Shown here: in pieces, positions 20,961 through 30,526 of the stretch
Layout: each line of letters begins with the position of its first letter
Position numbering within the stretch: position 1 is the stretch's first letter
Assembly (NCBI GenBank): GCA_037447655.1
Contig: JBBHKE010000691.1
Span: forward strand, 134,146 to 175,120
Origin: Zygnema cylindricum
Taxonomy: Eukaryota; Streptophyta; Zygnematophyceae; Zygnematales; Zygnemataceae
Direction of reading: 5' to 3'
Length of the DNA stretch: 40,975 nucleotides
Made by a program: the position numbers and the translations under genes
The notes under the pieces: generated by a model
What the model saw: only the letters and a program-made list of their open reading frames with translations
What the model was told of the DNA's origin: nothing
Database searches by the model: none

Positions 20961-21660
20961 AGAAATGACATATTCAGCCCAGCAAATCACCGTACGGAGC
21001 ACCAGTTCTCTTCGTCAAAAAGAGGACGAAACGTTGAGAATGTGTGTCGATTATCGTAGTTTGAATAAGATTACGGTGAAGGATAAGTATCCGTTACCTT
21101 TAATTTCTGATTTGATACATCGTTTAAAGGGTGCTAAAGTATTTTCGTTGATTGACATGCGTAGTGGCTTTAATCAGGTGCCAATTAGAATTGAAGATGT
21201 TGATAAAACTGCTTTCAAGACTAGGGTGGGTCATTTCGAATGGATAGTGATGCCATTCAGCTTAACGAATGCACCGCCTACTTACCAAAGATTAATGAAC
21301 CAAACCTTTTCAGATTACATAGATGAGTTTGTCCAAGTGTTTATAGATGATATTTTAGTTTACAGTGAATCTAAAGAACAACATGTAATTCATTTAAAAA
21401 GAGTGTTGGAAAGGTTAAGAGAAAGAAAATTATATGGAAAATTGTCAAAATCTAGTTTTCTTAAAGGTGAACAATTATTTTTGGGACATATAGTTAGTGG
21501 GGAAGGTGTTAAAACATGTCCATCCAAAATTTTAGCAATCCAAAATTAGAAACTACCTACTAATGTCACAAAAGTTAGATCGTTTTTGGGATTGGCCACT
21601 TATTACAAGAAATTTATCAGGAATTTTAGTATGATCACCGCACCTTTGACGGATTTACTT
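20961..21660 (+). pseudogene. Reverse transcriptase domain, copy A
   Basis: The RT core copies element RNA into DNA. Visible motifs are [29 protein letters not shown], the catalytic FIDDILVYS (Asp pair at 21346-21351) and LGHIVSGEGV. The region then continues into RSFLGLATYYKKFI. The active-site residues survive. The frame is broken: a TGA replaces a Gly-type codon just before HIQPSKSPYG, a frameshift lies near 21020, and TAG at 21547-21549 replaces a Trp codon. Confidence 0.9.
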
Positions 21661-22140
21661 CGAGAGAAGGAGACGTTTGTGTGAGGCGCTGATCAAGAGG
21701 GAGCATTCGAGGAATTAAAAGGGAAGTTGACCTTTGCCCCTACACTTGTGTATCCTGACCCTACCGGGGAATTTGAAGTTCTGATCACTACAGATGCATC
21801 TGATAAAGGTCTAGGTGCAGTTATAAGTCAAAAAGTCAGCAAACACTTTCATCCTATTTCTTTTGAGTCACAATGATGGTGAAAAGAACTATACAACACA
21901 AGAATATGAATTACTTGCAATTGTACATGCATTGGTGAAATGGCGTTGTTATTTGCATAATAAAGAATTTACAGTTCACTGTGATAATAAAGCACTCACT
22001 TATTTACAGAGATTAAGTGATGCGCAGATTATGACTGGCAAACAAGTTAAATGGATGCAGAAATTAGCATATTTCAAATTTAATATCAAACATATTCCTG
22101 GGAAGACAAATGTAGTCGCTGATCCTTTAATTAGATGTTT
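21661..22140 (+). pseudogene. RNase H domain, copy A
   Basis: RNase H removes the RNA strand after reverse transcription. Motifs are LITTDASDKGLGAVIS (first catalytic Asp), EYELLAIVHALVKWR (Glu) and VHCDNKALTYL (Asp), followed by the tether KHIPGKTNVVADPL. A TGA at 21682-21684 stands where copy B has TGG, and a frameshift lies near 21870. Confidence 0.85.
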
Positions 22141-22339
22141 TGAAATAAGTGTTATGGTTCAAGATGAATTGTTTTTAGATACTGCTAGAAATGGTTATGA
22201 TAAAGATCCTTATTTTGTTCTGATTTGCGAGAATATTTCGGGGGGGAATTTTGACCCATTGAATGAGAGGCATGTGAAAAACTTTAGACTAGAGGATGGT
22301 TTACTGTATTTGCAAATTGGGGATAGATTATGCATTCCT

Positions 22340-23440
22340 TAAGTGGGAGACTTAAGAAAACAAATTTTACGGGAAGCTCGTGAGTATTTAGGACATCTAG
22401 GTCGAGATAAAACTCTTAGTCGATTGAAATGTAGATTGTTTTGGCCTGGGATGGCAAAAGAGGTGTCAAAACATGTGGAAAGTTGTGTCCCTTGCCAATA
22501 GAGTAAACCCAGTACCCAAAAACCTAAAGGTCTTTTAAAACCTTTGGATATCCCCGAAAGACCATGGGAATCTATCAGTATGGATTTTATTGTCAAGTTG
22601 CCTACTACATCTAAAAGAAATGACAGTATCATAGTCTTAGTCGATAGGTTCAATAAAATGGCAATCTTTATCCCTTGCAAAACCACTCATTCAGTTGTAA
22701 ATATTGCAAAGTTATATTTTGACAACGTGGTCAGACATTATGGAGTCCCTTTATCTATAGTCAGTGATCGAGATTCTAAATTTACGTCTGCTTTTTGGAA
22801 AGAATTACAGCAAAATTTTAGGCTCTAAATTGAAAATGAGTACCGCTTATCATCCTCAGACAGATGGACAGACAGAAAGGATGAACCGTACACAAGAGCA
22901 AATGCTTAGGACTGTTTGCAGTAGAGTTCAAAACACATGGGAATCTAAATTGCCATTAATGGAATTTGCATACAATTCATGTAAACATGCTAGTACAGGA
23001 TTCTCACCATTTAAAGTTGCATACGCATACCAACCTAGAGAAGCATTGGACTTAATTAACAGGGGTCACTCAAGAGAATAGAGGTTCTGCAACAAAGTTT
23101 TGCGAATACGTTCAAACAGTTTGGAAAACTGTCTGGGATGCATTAGTGGAGGCACAATGGAGGCAAGAATTAAATGCTAACCGCAAACGGGGTGATTGGG
23201 CGTTACGTACAGGTGACAAAGTTTGGCTCTGTACTACTCATTACAGGTGCAAGATTGAGCGACAATCGGATCCTACGGGGAAATTTGCTCCTAAGTACAT
23301 TGGGCTGTTTACTGTAATCGCGATGATATCATCAGTTGTTACCAAATTGGACTTTCCGCCTTCAACAAAAATTCATCCAGTGATACACATCAGCCAATTG
23401 AAACCAGCGAATCTTCGACCAACTAAAGGAGAATTGGAAT
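22340..23440 (+). pseudogene. Integrase, copy A
   Basis: Integrase inserts element DNA into the host genome. The HHCC zinc domain is seen as HLGRDKTLSRLKCRLFWPGM through CVPCQ. The DDE core has MDFIVKLPTT, IVSDRDSKFTS and DGQTERMNR. The C-terminal GPY/F-type module has FAPKYIGLF and HPVIHISQLKP; copy B still reads IGPF. Breaks include TAG at 22499-22501 (CAG in copy B), a frameshift near 22820 between the second Asp and the Glu, and a stop near 23080. Confidence 0.85.
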
Positions 23441-23640
23441 TGGATCCCTCAATAATTATAGAACATGAAGTCCACAAATGGGTAATAGGTTGGGTTGGTT
23501 AACGGCTCAAGGTCGACGATACTATATTCTAGCAAGTGCATTATCTAGGAAGGCTTGAGGATAAGTTTAATTTAGAGGATAAAAATTCTGAGTTTTTACA
23601 GAGGTATAAGAGGGATAATAATATAGAAGTCCCGTCTTGA
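23441..23640 (+). pseudogene. Chromodomain-like C-terminus of pol, copy A
   Basis: After the integrase comes an IIEHEVHK segment, then, in a shifted frame, LKVDDTIF, a stop where copy B reads TGG, QVHYLGRLED and NSEFLQRYKR. The spacing fits the chromodomain pattern YLVKWKGYP, E.TWE and LLQEY, with weak conservation. In chromoviruses this domain guides integration to heterochromatin. Confidence 0.55.
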
Positions 23641-23675
23641 GAATTAGAGGTGTTTAACTAAGGTTAGTTAAAAAT

Positions 23676-23685
23676 AAGGAGGGGA
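23676..23685 (+). other. Polypurine tract of copy A
   Basis: AAGGAGGGGA ends three bases before the 3' LTR and primes plus-strand DNA. Copy B has AAAGAGGGGA at the same place. Confidence 0.85.
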
Positions 23686-23688
23686 TGA

Positions 23689-24650
23689 TGTAACAATAAT
23701 AACGGATCGAACTTGTTTATAAAGGGGTATTTAGATATTATGATTATAGAGTACTAAATTTGGTAGACGTCCGCGAAAGAATCACGCTATTTGTAGTTAT
23801 ATTTTAAAAGTTATAGCGATTGGTGTATTTAGGTGACAACGTGGGGTCTAAATAACATGTGGGTATCGTTGAAACGGGTTAAGGGTCAAATTAGTACCGA
23901 AATTACGCGTGTACGTTTCATAAAGTTATAACGAAACGTTTAGTATGCACGATGGTTCGTTTCGTACAAATTCTAGTACGAAACGTCACTTTCACTTAAG
24001 GGAATTTCGTAAGAAGTTTCGCGTGCAAAATTTGTTACGCACGATCGTGCGAAGTCGCGTTTCGTTTGGCGCGCATTTTTGCACGTAAATGTTACGTAGT
24101 GAAACGTAACGTTTGATTGGTTAGTAAAGTGCTAAGTAGTTAGTAAGAGATTTCGCGCGTTTTTGCATTGGTTAGTCGGAGTCTTTACTGATCAATGATT
24201 GGCCCAGGTAAAAGCTTGTTAAAACGGAGCGTTGACTCTGGCCTGGCGAGTCCAGGGCGATGATGGATAAATAGTGAAGTGTAAGAGGAGAGGAGACATT
24301 TGGGAAAAGTTTGTGAATTTTCCGGCTGATCTTGGTCTTGAGCGATTAATACCAAATTGGAGAAAAGGCATTTTTGCATTGAAATCTCTTGCTAACTAAA
24401 TAGTGTTTTAGTAGTTAAGAGATAGAATTATTAAGAGTGGAGAGTAGTCGAAAACACTTTAATCTGAAGGGTTGACCCACGAGGGCAAGAGACCAAGCTA
24501 ATGTTATGTGGACAAAAGCTTTTTCTAATTTAAAGTTTATCCTTATGTGAGTGTGGTCCAATGTGGATGTGTATTTTCCAATGTGTGGAATGTGTGGTTG
24601 GGATTGTCAGTAGTAATGGGATTTTCTGAGAGGTAGGAGATCTTGTTACA
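23689..24650 (+). repeat. 3' LTR of copy A
   Basis: 962 bp from TGTAACAATA to TGTTACA, about 96-97% identical to the 5' LTR over the part compared by eye. The next bases, TGCGGCCGCT, are not a repeat of the left flank. Confidence 0.95.
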
Positions 24651-25463
24651 TGCGGCCGCTACACGGAAAAAAATACAGGCTGCAAATGGAGAGTGGCTTT
24701 TTTTATTTGTACCCCGCGTACTGCAAAAAAAAAACAAGAACCTTCAACGCGTGCGACAACGTCTGTCTATTCGTTCACATACCAAAACTTTAATTATAAT
24801 CGCCTCGCGAGGTGATTTGAGTAGAAGTTTCATTAAAAGACGGAGGGACGCGAAAGTGGGTTGAAACGCTCTAAACGACAAATAACGATACATTTGAAGT
24901 TTCAAGTTGATGCAAATTGTACTGTGGTAATTTCATTTTTTTGGTACGGCTGCAACTTTTCTCATTACGGGTTGAGTTTTGGAGAAAAACGATTGGAAGA
25001 AGCCCTTACTTTATCACATGGGAAAGTGCCATTACTTTTTTTTTCATCAATGTTTACCTGTGGCCCTACGCAAGTGCGGGCTTATATCCTCCTTGGATCG
25101 TCTATTGCAGTTTTGGATGGTCGTCGTGTGCTAAAACTCCCTCCTCGTGCTCCTACGTGATTTGGGGATTACGTGGTTGTTTTTTGTATATTTTTAGTTA
25201 TGTTGGAGTCTTGTACATATATGTTGGTTATTTCATTTTATGTTTTGTTTGTTGTGTTTGCTTAATTGGGTGTTACCGGGTTACGTGCCATCTGTTCGTA
25301 TTTTCATTGCTTTTGCCTTGCTTATCCTTTTTGTTTCTTCCCCCCACACATAGTTTTCCAATTTTTGCTGTGCTACTTCCTTTTGTTTCCATGGACTTAT
25401 ATGGTTTACCATCGCGCTTTTTAATAAAGTAAACCATATGTATTGTACTGTCTTCTTCTTTAA
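24651..25463 (+). other. Unassigned segment right of copy A with a 3'-tail-like end
   Basis: A 99-codon + frame (24861-25160) contains SFGEKRLEEALTLSHGKVPL and is followed by about 240 bases of T-rich DNA ending in AATAAAGTAAA at 25424-25434. The last 26 bases before that (25405-25430) resemble 1917-1943. It could be a small gene, a retroposon tail or neither; no domain was recognised. Confidence 0.3.
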
Positions 25464-25499
25464 TAAGACAAGAAATACATTGCCATACAATCACTGTAC
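25464..25499 (+). repeat. 36-bp exact dispersed repeat, right copy
   Basis: Identical to 16225-16260. It lies 813 bp beyond the right end of retroelement copy A. Confidence 0.9.
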
Positions 25500-26073
25500 A
25501 ACACCAGTCTGTTGCTTGTTCTTTGTTTCCGCTTGCAAGCACATATGAAAAGCGCGGTTTAGTGCGCCCGTTATACATTCACTTAAAAACTAGGTTTTAG
25601 TGCGACAAATGACCAAATAAACATGCACTTCAAAATTGCAAAAAATATAAATATCGGCTTGAAAAGCATATGAATAGATTCCAAATTGAAATTTAAATGA
25701 ATTGGTTAGTTTCGTATAGGTTGTGACGTATATTTAGTGGTGAATCGGACGGACAAATTAAAAAGATAGGCAAAAAGTGTGATATATCATAGTACTTGTA
25801 ACTTATGAGGTTTCAACACTAATATAGATTGCCTTATTTACACCATCAAATCTCGCTATTTTATAAACGTAGAATATGAAACCTAACAGGCCATGTTGAA
25901 AGTGGAGAGGAGGAGAGTACTGTAGATTACAGTAGAGGCTGTTAGTAAATAACAAGGAAACAAACCCTAAGAAGTAGAAATGCAATGATCCTAATATGGT
26001 ACAATACTGTAATTATTTGGGAGTGCGACCTGCCTAAGGGTGACCTGCCAGGACACAAGGACTTTCTGAGGTA
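25500..26073. other. Unassigned intergenic DNA
   Basis: AT-rich, with no gene or repeat family recognised. Its last 25 bases (CACAAGGACTTTCTGAGGTA) resemble 26396-26416 on the other side of the MITE, so the MITE may have landed in a short duplicated segment. Confidence 0.5.
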
Positions 26074-26302
26074 CAGTACACCGTGAATCGCTATTAGCGT
26101 TATGAATTAATAAGGATTATAAAACAATTAGCGTTATTAACGCTAATTGGGAATTTGGGGATTTTCAAGGAAATCATTGGCTCTAATTGATAATTTGGAG
26201 TTTTCCAAAATAGAATTAATAATTTTATTTGAGAATTTTAGTCAAAATTTGGGGGCCGCCGAAATAGCGTTATGAACGCTAATAGCGATTCACGGTGTAC
26301 TG
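26074..26302. mobile_element. Tc1/mariner-type MITE with TA target duplication
   Basis: A 229-bp non-coding element. It starts CAGTACACCGTGAATCGC, and the exact reverse complement stands at its right end; the terminal repeats are identical for about 28 bases. A TA dinucleotide flanks both ends (26072-26073 and 26303-26304), and CAGT ends are typical of Tc1/mariner elements. If the ends are read as GGTAC.., the inverted repeat is 32 bp. The inside repeats AACGCTAAT/ATTAGCGTT. The ends resemble the intronic MITE at 11165-11367. Confidence 0.85.
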
Positions 26303-26916
26303 TACCAACGTACAGTATAATTGTACTTCAAATTACAAAAGGATTTTGCGATATATGGTGTACTGTACCTTTGTACTGGAAATTACAGCAGTTCACAAGG
26401 ACACTCTGAGATACAATGTACGGACCTGTACACACGCGAAAGCCAGTTCGTAATCTTTTTACAGTACCGAGCTGTACACGTTGCCGTTTTTTGTTGGCTG
26501 TCAAGGAAAATTGCGGACTCCAAAAGGAAAATTGCGGACTCCAAAACTTCTCCTGTAGGACGACTTTTATGAATATGACACGCGGCTGATCGCCACGTAG
26601 ACTGCCAAGAATAACCCTAACCAAAAAGTGCACTTTATTTTTAAAGTTTTCATCATCCACCTTGACCCTAACCCTAATCCAAATTATAACCCTAATCCAA
26701 ATTAGAACCCTAATCATCCGTAATTAACTCAAATGAATCCTGACTTACGAATTTTCCTAGTAAACCAAATTATTTCATTGTTCCTATTGGCCTTTAATTA
26801 AAAGACTGTACCAAGGCATTTCTTTTTGATCGAACCTCATTTTAATAAACTCTTATTTGTATCCTTAATCAACCGTACTTAACTTTAATTATATTTTTTC
26901 AGTGAAGTAACCAATC
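26303..26916 (+). promoter_or_regulatory. Upstream region of CCDC93, promoter not resolved
   Basis: This 614-bp stretch between the MITE and the start codon should hold the promoter and 5' UTR. Recurrent TGTACTGTACC-like short palindromes occur at 26296 and 26358. Three or four CCCTAA motifs lie at 26608-26716, near the gene as plant telo-boxes often do. No clear TATA box was fixed. Confidence 0.35.
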
Positions 26917-29881
26917 ATGACTGACCCTTCTCTCGACCCTGCCGCTGACTTCACGGTCATTGCCGGCCGGCTGGCCGCAGCCGGCTATTTTAGGGCTCGA
27001 CTTGCCGGTTTGTCGCCCTTTGACAAACTGACAGGTGGCCTCGCCTGGTGCATTGCTCTGGCGAGTGGAGATGCGGACATAGACCTACTGTACGATGATG
27101 ACGCCAGCTTGGGAGAGAAAATGTACGTACGGAAACGGGTGTACAGGGAGTAGGGGGAGAGGGAGAGGGAGAGGGAGAGGGAGAGGGAGAGGGAGAGGGA
27201 GAGGGAGAGGGAGAAGGGGGGGGTGGAGGGAGAGGGAGAGGAGAGGGAGAGGATGGGAGAATCGGAGCTGGAAAATCGTGCTCTCTCACTCTCCCTCCCC
27301 CGTGCCCCTCCCCTTCCTCCTCCCTTCCTGCCCCTCCCCCTTTCCCTCCTTCCCTCTCTCTCTCCCTCTCCCTCTCCCTCTCCCTCTCCCCCTCCCTCTC
27401 CCTCTCCCTCTTCCTCTCCCCCTCCCTCTCCCTCTCCCCGTCCCCTCTCCCTCTCCCCATCCCTCTCCCTCTGCCTCTCCGTTTTATGAGCCCTTTCCCT
27501 CTGATAAACATGCATGTATCTGCATATGAGCCTTCAGTCTGTAGACTGAGTTCCAAAATCCAGTTTCTAATCTTTTTAAAAAAAATAATACTCTCGGTTC
27601 GAACCAGGTTATACACCGAGTCAGTAAACTGAGCCGTAAATTTGAAAATACTCTGCTGATAATCTTAACCGAGCTTGTAAATTGAGCAGTTCAACTTATC
27701 AGTTTAACGGAATCTCCATGCTCTATCTTTTACTGTAGCCATTCAACTATTCTGTTACGACTTTTTGTGCCTTTACTGCTTTCCGCCAACACCGATGGGA
27801 TAGGCTTTCCTTCTCCCTCCCTCCCTCCCTCTCTTTGTCCCTCCCTCCCTTCCTCTAGCCCGCTATAATCCAACCACTGTAGTTATGTTATCATGCTGAA
27901 CCTGTGGACCAATTCTGTAAAATGATCATGTAAAAACAAACAGAAAAAAGACGAAAAAAAAACTAAAAAGGTGAAAAATGAACTCCTGTAATCTGATTCT
28001 TGTTAAGCCCAATCTTAAACATGTCAACTGATCATAAAAACTGACCTTCGAAACTGAGCCTGTAAAACTGATTTTGTCAATGTGAGCCTCTCGAACTGAA
28101 TTTATTAGTGTGGCTGTGTCAAACTGATCCTGTGTAACTGTGCCTGTCAACATGAGGCTCAGGATCCTGTGAAGCCTGTAACTGACCTTCGCCAAACTGA
28201 TCCTATGAAACTTTGCCTGTCAAGCTGAGCTTGTAACTGGAACTTGTAACTGCAAGCAGTTCCGTGCCAACTGATTCTGTTGAACTGAACTGACGCTCAG
28301 GATCCCGTAAACTAAGCCTATAATATGATCCTGTCAACTGATCCTTCAAAACAAAATTTAACCTGTCAAACTGCGCCGGTAAAACATCGCCATGCCTATT
28401 GAGTCAGTTGAACTGAGCCTGTTGAACTGAAGCTGAACTCAGTCTGCCAGTTGAACTGATTGCGTTGAACTGAATATGTGGAACTGAAGTCTGTTCAACT
28501 GAGTCAACCCAATTGATTCCGTTGAACTTAGTCTATTGAACTGAGTCTGTTAAATTGAGTCTCTTGAGCTGAGTCTGTCGAACTGATTCCGTTGAGCGGA
28601 GTCTGTCGAACTAATTCCGTTGAACTGTCTGTTGAACCGAGTCTGTCGAACTGAGTCTGCTGTACTGAATCGAGCTAAGTCCATTGAACTGAATCAAAGT
28701 GAGTCCGTTGAACTGAATCGAAGTGAGTCCGTTGAACCAAATCGAAGTGAGTCCGTTGAACTGAATCGAAGTGAGTCTATGGAAGTGAGTCTGTTGAACT
28801 GAATCGAAGTGAGTCCGTTGAGCTGCACAGTGGCTCCATGTGTGGTGCAGCAAGGTGGGCGAGGCCATAGAGAGTGCTCTGCAGCGCCTGCAGTGCCCCC
28901 ACTCCCTCCACGCCCATCAGATTCAGGGCCTCGACTGTCGGGCCGCCTTGCCTGTGGTCCTCTGGCTCGTGGAGAAAGTAGCTTCGACTCGAAGAGAGAG
29001 AGCGGCTCAGGTCTCTCTCTCTCTTCCTTTCTTTCACTCTCTCCCTCTCTTCCTTTCTTTCACTCTCTCTCTCTCTTCTTTTCTTTCTCTCTCTCTTTTC
29101 TTTTATTTTTCTCTCTCTCTCTCTCTTATTTTCTTTCTCTCTCTCTCTTCATTCCTTTTTGTTTTTGTGCTCGTTCAGTCGTTTGTTGTTATCGAACAAG
29201 AGTACCTTAATGTTCTCCTTTTTTTTAGATAGGAAAGTGGTATTGTCTTATTCATAAATTGTAGGAAAAATTATCACGGTTATTGTCATTTGTGGTATTT
29301 ATGGACCTTGCAATCCATTTACTGCAGTAAATTTTAAAAGTAATAAAGTTTTTCATAAGTTTTAGTGAAAAGAATAGTCAGATTTTATCAGATTTTATCT
29401 TTCAGTCTTTTAAATATTTGAACAAGTGTGTATAATCTTTTGCATAGAATATTTGTTTTAAATAGCGGTGGTCCACACTATTTATGGTGGAGGATTTTGG
29501 TGTGGAGAGAACAAGAGGGGGACTTTAGTTGACTTCTTTTTTGTCTTTGACTTCAATTGTGTCTTTGACTTTTTGTGCTGACAGCTGCGGTCCTATGCCG
29601 AATACAAATTTGGACTTTTCTATGAAGGCCTGGCTGAGACTGAACCAGGGAAGGTGACTCTCCTGTCTCTCTCTCTCTCTCTTTCCCTCTCCATCTCTTT
29701 CCCTCTCTCCCTCTCTTTTCCTCTCTCCCTCTCTTTTCCTCTCTCCCTCTTTCTATCTCTCTCTCCCTTTCTCTCTTTCTCTTTCTCTGTGTCTCTCACT
29801 CTCTCCCTCTCTTTTCCTCGTTTCCTGTTCCTCTCTCTCTCTCCCTCTCTTCTTCTCCAATCTCTCCCTTTCGCTTTTTTT

Positions 29882-29917
<36 letters not shown>

Positions 29918-30376
29918 CACCCCCCCTCTCGCTCACTCCTCTCTAGCTTCTTGTTCATCTCAACCCCCCACTCTTTCTCCTTCATTTCCGACTATTGGTT
30001 GCCTTCCCACTTCCTCTCCCCCCCACGCCTTTCCTACTTGCTCTAATCTTCTTCCCTCTTTTGGTCTCTCCCTCTCCTCCTCTCATCCTCTCACTATTGC
30101 TCCCTTACTCCCTTTCTCCAGTTCCGCCTTTCTCTCTCCCTCTCTCCCTTTCTCTCTCCATCCTCTCTCCCGTTCTTCTCTCTCTTTCCCGTTCTCCTCT
30201 CTCACTTCCTCTCCCTCTTTTTCTCCCTCTCCCCCTCCCCTCACCCTCTTTCTACTTATCCCTCTCTCCCCCCTCATGTTATTTCGCTTACCCCTTGGCA
30301 TTTATTTTTGAAAAGAATTTTTGCAGACAACGAAACCGGAAAAAAATATTCCTCGTCGAATTTTTCGTCCGAAAAG
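26917..30376 (+). CDS. CCDC93: CCDC93 homologue (CCC/retriever complex subunit), 5' exons
   Basis: CCDC93 pairs with CCDC22 and the COMMD proteins in the CCC complex, which works with retriever and WASH on endosomes to recycle membrane proteins. Exon 1 (26917-27122) codes AAGYFRARLAGLSPFDKLTG and GLAWCIALASGDADIDLLY, almost the animal CCDC93 NDC80-like/CH domain start. Exon 2 (28851-29010) codes LQCPHSLHAHQIQGLD and LPVVLWLVEKV; the junction AT|C makes GEKI, as in animals. Exon 3 (29585-29653) codes LRSYAEYKFGLFYEG. A likely exon 4 (30327-30376) has good AG/GT sites and codes a basic PRRIFRPKR segment, like the KPRRKYKR stretch of the human protein. Phases at the joins are 2, 0 and 0. The C-terminal coiled coils are not found before the window ends. 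Exons 1-3 are firm; exon 4 is probable. Confidence 0.85.
27150..27280. repeat. GGGAGA simple repeat in CCDC93 intron 1
   Basis: Nearly perfect GGGAGA hexamers over the first 60 bases, then degenerate GA-rich DNA, starting 27 bases after the exon 1 donor. It is followed directly by a complementary pyrimidine tract. Confidence 0.95.
27283..27481. repeat. CTCTCC simple repeat in CCDC93 intron 1, complementary to the tract before it
   Basis: Degenerate CCCTCT hexamer repeat. Together with 27150-27280 it forms a purine-then-pyrimidine inverted repeat able to fold into a long hairpin in DNA or RNA. Confidence 0.95.
27482..27959. other. CCDC93 intron 1, middle part
   Basis: Intronic DNA with scattered early members of the AACTGA-type repeat that becomes regular further right, and a short CCCTCCCTCC tract at 27809-27857. 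No exon. Confidence 0.6.
27960..28836. repeat. Degenerate CTG..AACTGA minisatellite, ending in regular 24-bp units
   Basis: The left two thirds consist of loosely spaced CCTGT..AACTGA units of about 12-17 bp. Towards the right the array becomes regular: from about 28678 it is made of 24-bp units of the type GTCCGTTGAACTGAATCGAA plus GTGA, with one shortened unit. It ends about 14 bases before the exon 2 acceptor. The open frame over the regular part is a repeat artefact. Confidence 0.85.
29011..29150. repeat. CT microsatellite starting at the exon 2 donor of CCDC93
   Basis: The donor GT is itself the first base pair of GTCTCTCTCTCTC. Blocks of CTCTCT alternate with TTTCTTTC over 140 bases. 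Confidence 0.9.
29151..29584. other. CCDC93 intron 2, non-repetitive part
   Basis: AT-rich intron between the microsatellite and exon 3. It ends in the acceptor GCTGACAG. Nothing else was recognised. Confidence 0.7.
29666..30290. repeat. Long CT-rich tract in CCDC93 intron 3
   Basis: More than 600 bases of degenerate CTCTCC/CTCTTT repeat starting about 12 bases after the exon 3 donor. It ends about 36 bases before the acceptor of probable exon 4, so it covers nearly all of the intron. Confidence 0.9.
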
Positions 30377-30377
30377 G

Positions 30378-30378
<1 letters not shown>

Positions 30379-30437
<59 letters not shown>
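30379..30437. repeat. Poly(A) run followed by an (AC)n microsatellite
   Basis: About 17 A bases directly after the probable exon 4 donor, then about 21 AC dinucleotides. Confidence 0.95.
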
Positions 30438-30438
<1 letters not shown>

Positions 30439-30516
30439 TGTTTACTCCAAATTCATATTTTTTAAAATGTTTTGAGATTTTTTTTTTTCCTTTTTTTTGG
30501 GGAACTGTGTATAGAG

Positions 30517-30526
30517 NNNNNNNNNN
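30517..30526. other. Assembly gap (10 N)
   Basis: Ten N bases separate CCDC93 intron DNA from the palindrome-rich block. The true gap size is unknown. The flanking low-complexity DNA suggests unresolved repeat. Confidence 1.

Larger units (their letters stand above)
16896..24650 (+). mobile_element. Ty3/gypsy chromovirus copy A, full-length but inactivated
   Basis: A 7,755-bp LTR retrotransposon with gag, protease, reverse transcriptase, RNase H and integrase in the order of the Ty3/gypsy superfamily, followed by a chromodomain-like tail, which marks a chromovirus. The LTRs are 968 and 962 bp and both run from TGTAACA to TGTTACA. A primer binding site and a polypurine tract lie in the expected places. 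The first 290 bp of the two LTRs differ at about ten positions, mostly transitions, so the insertion is old but not ancient. The coding part is cut by many stops and frameshifts. The flanking five bases (CCCGG left, TGCGG right) match at only three positions, so a clean target-site duplication is missing. Confidence 0.95.

Noticed and set aside
24652-24659. GCGGCCGC at the right edge of copy A as a cloning-vector junction
   Set aside because: The same site occurs naturally in the leaders of both copies, and no vector sequence follows.
24861-25160. 99-codon + frame right of copy A as a gene
   Set aside because: No family recognised and other frames are also open. It was kept only as an unassigned segment because of the tail that follows.
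26608-26716. CCCTAA-type motifs as an interstitial telomere
   Set aside because: Only a few copies, most of them CCCTAATCC and spaced irregularly. They could as well be promoter telo-boxes or chance.
28620-28802. 60-codon + frame with repeated SVELNRSE
   Set aside because: It is the 24-bp minisatellite of CCDC93 intron 1, a multiple of three by chance, and lies outside the spliced frame.
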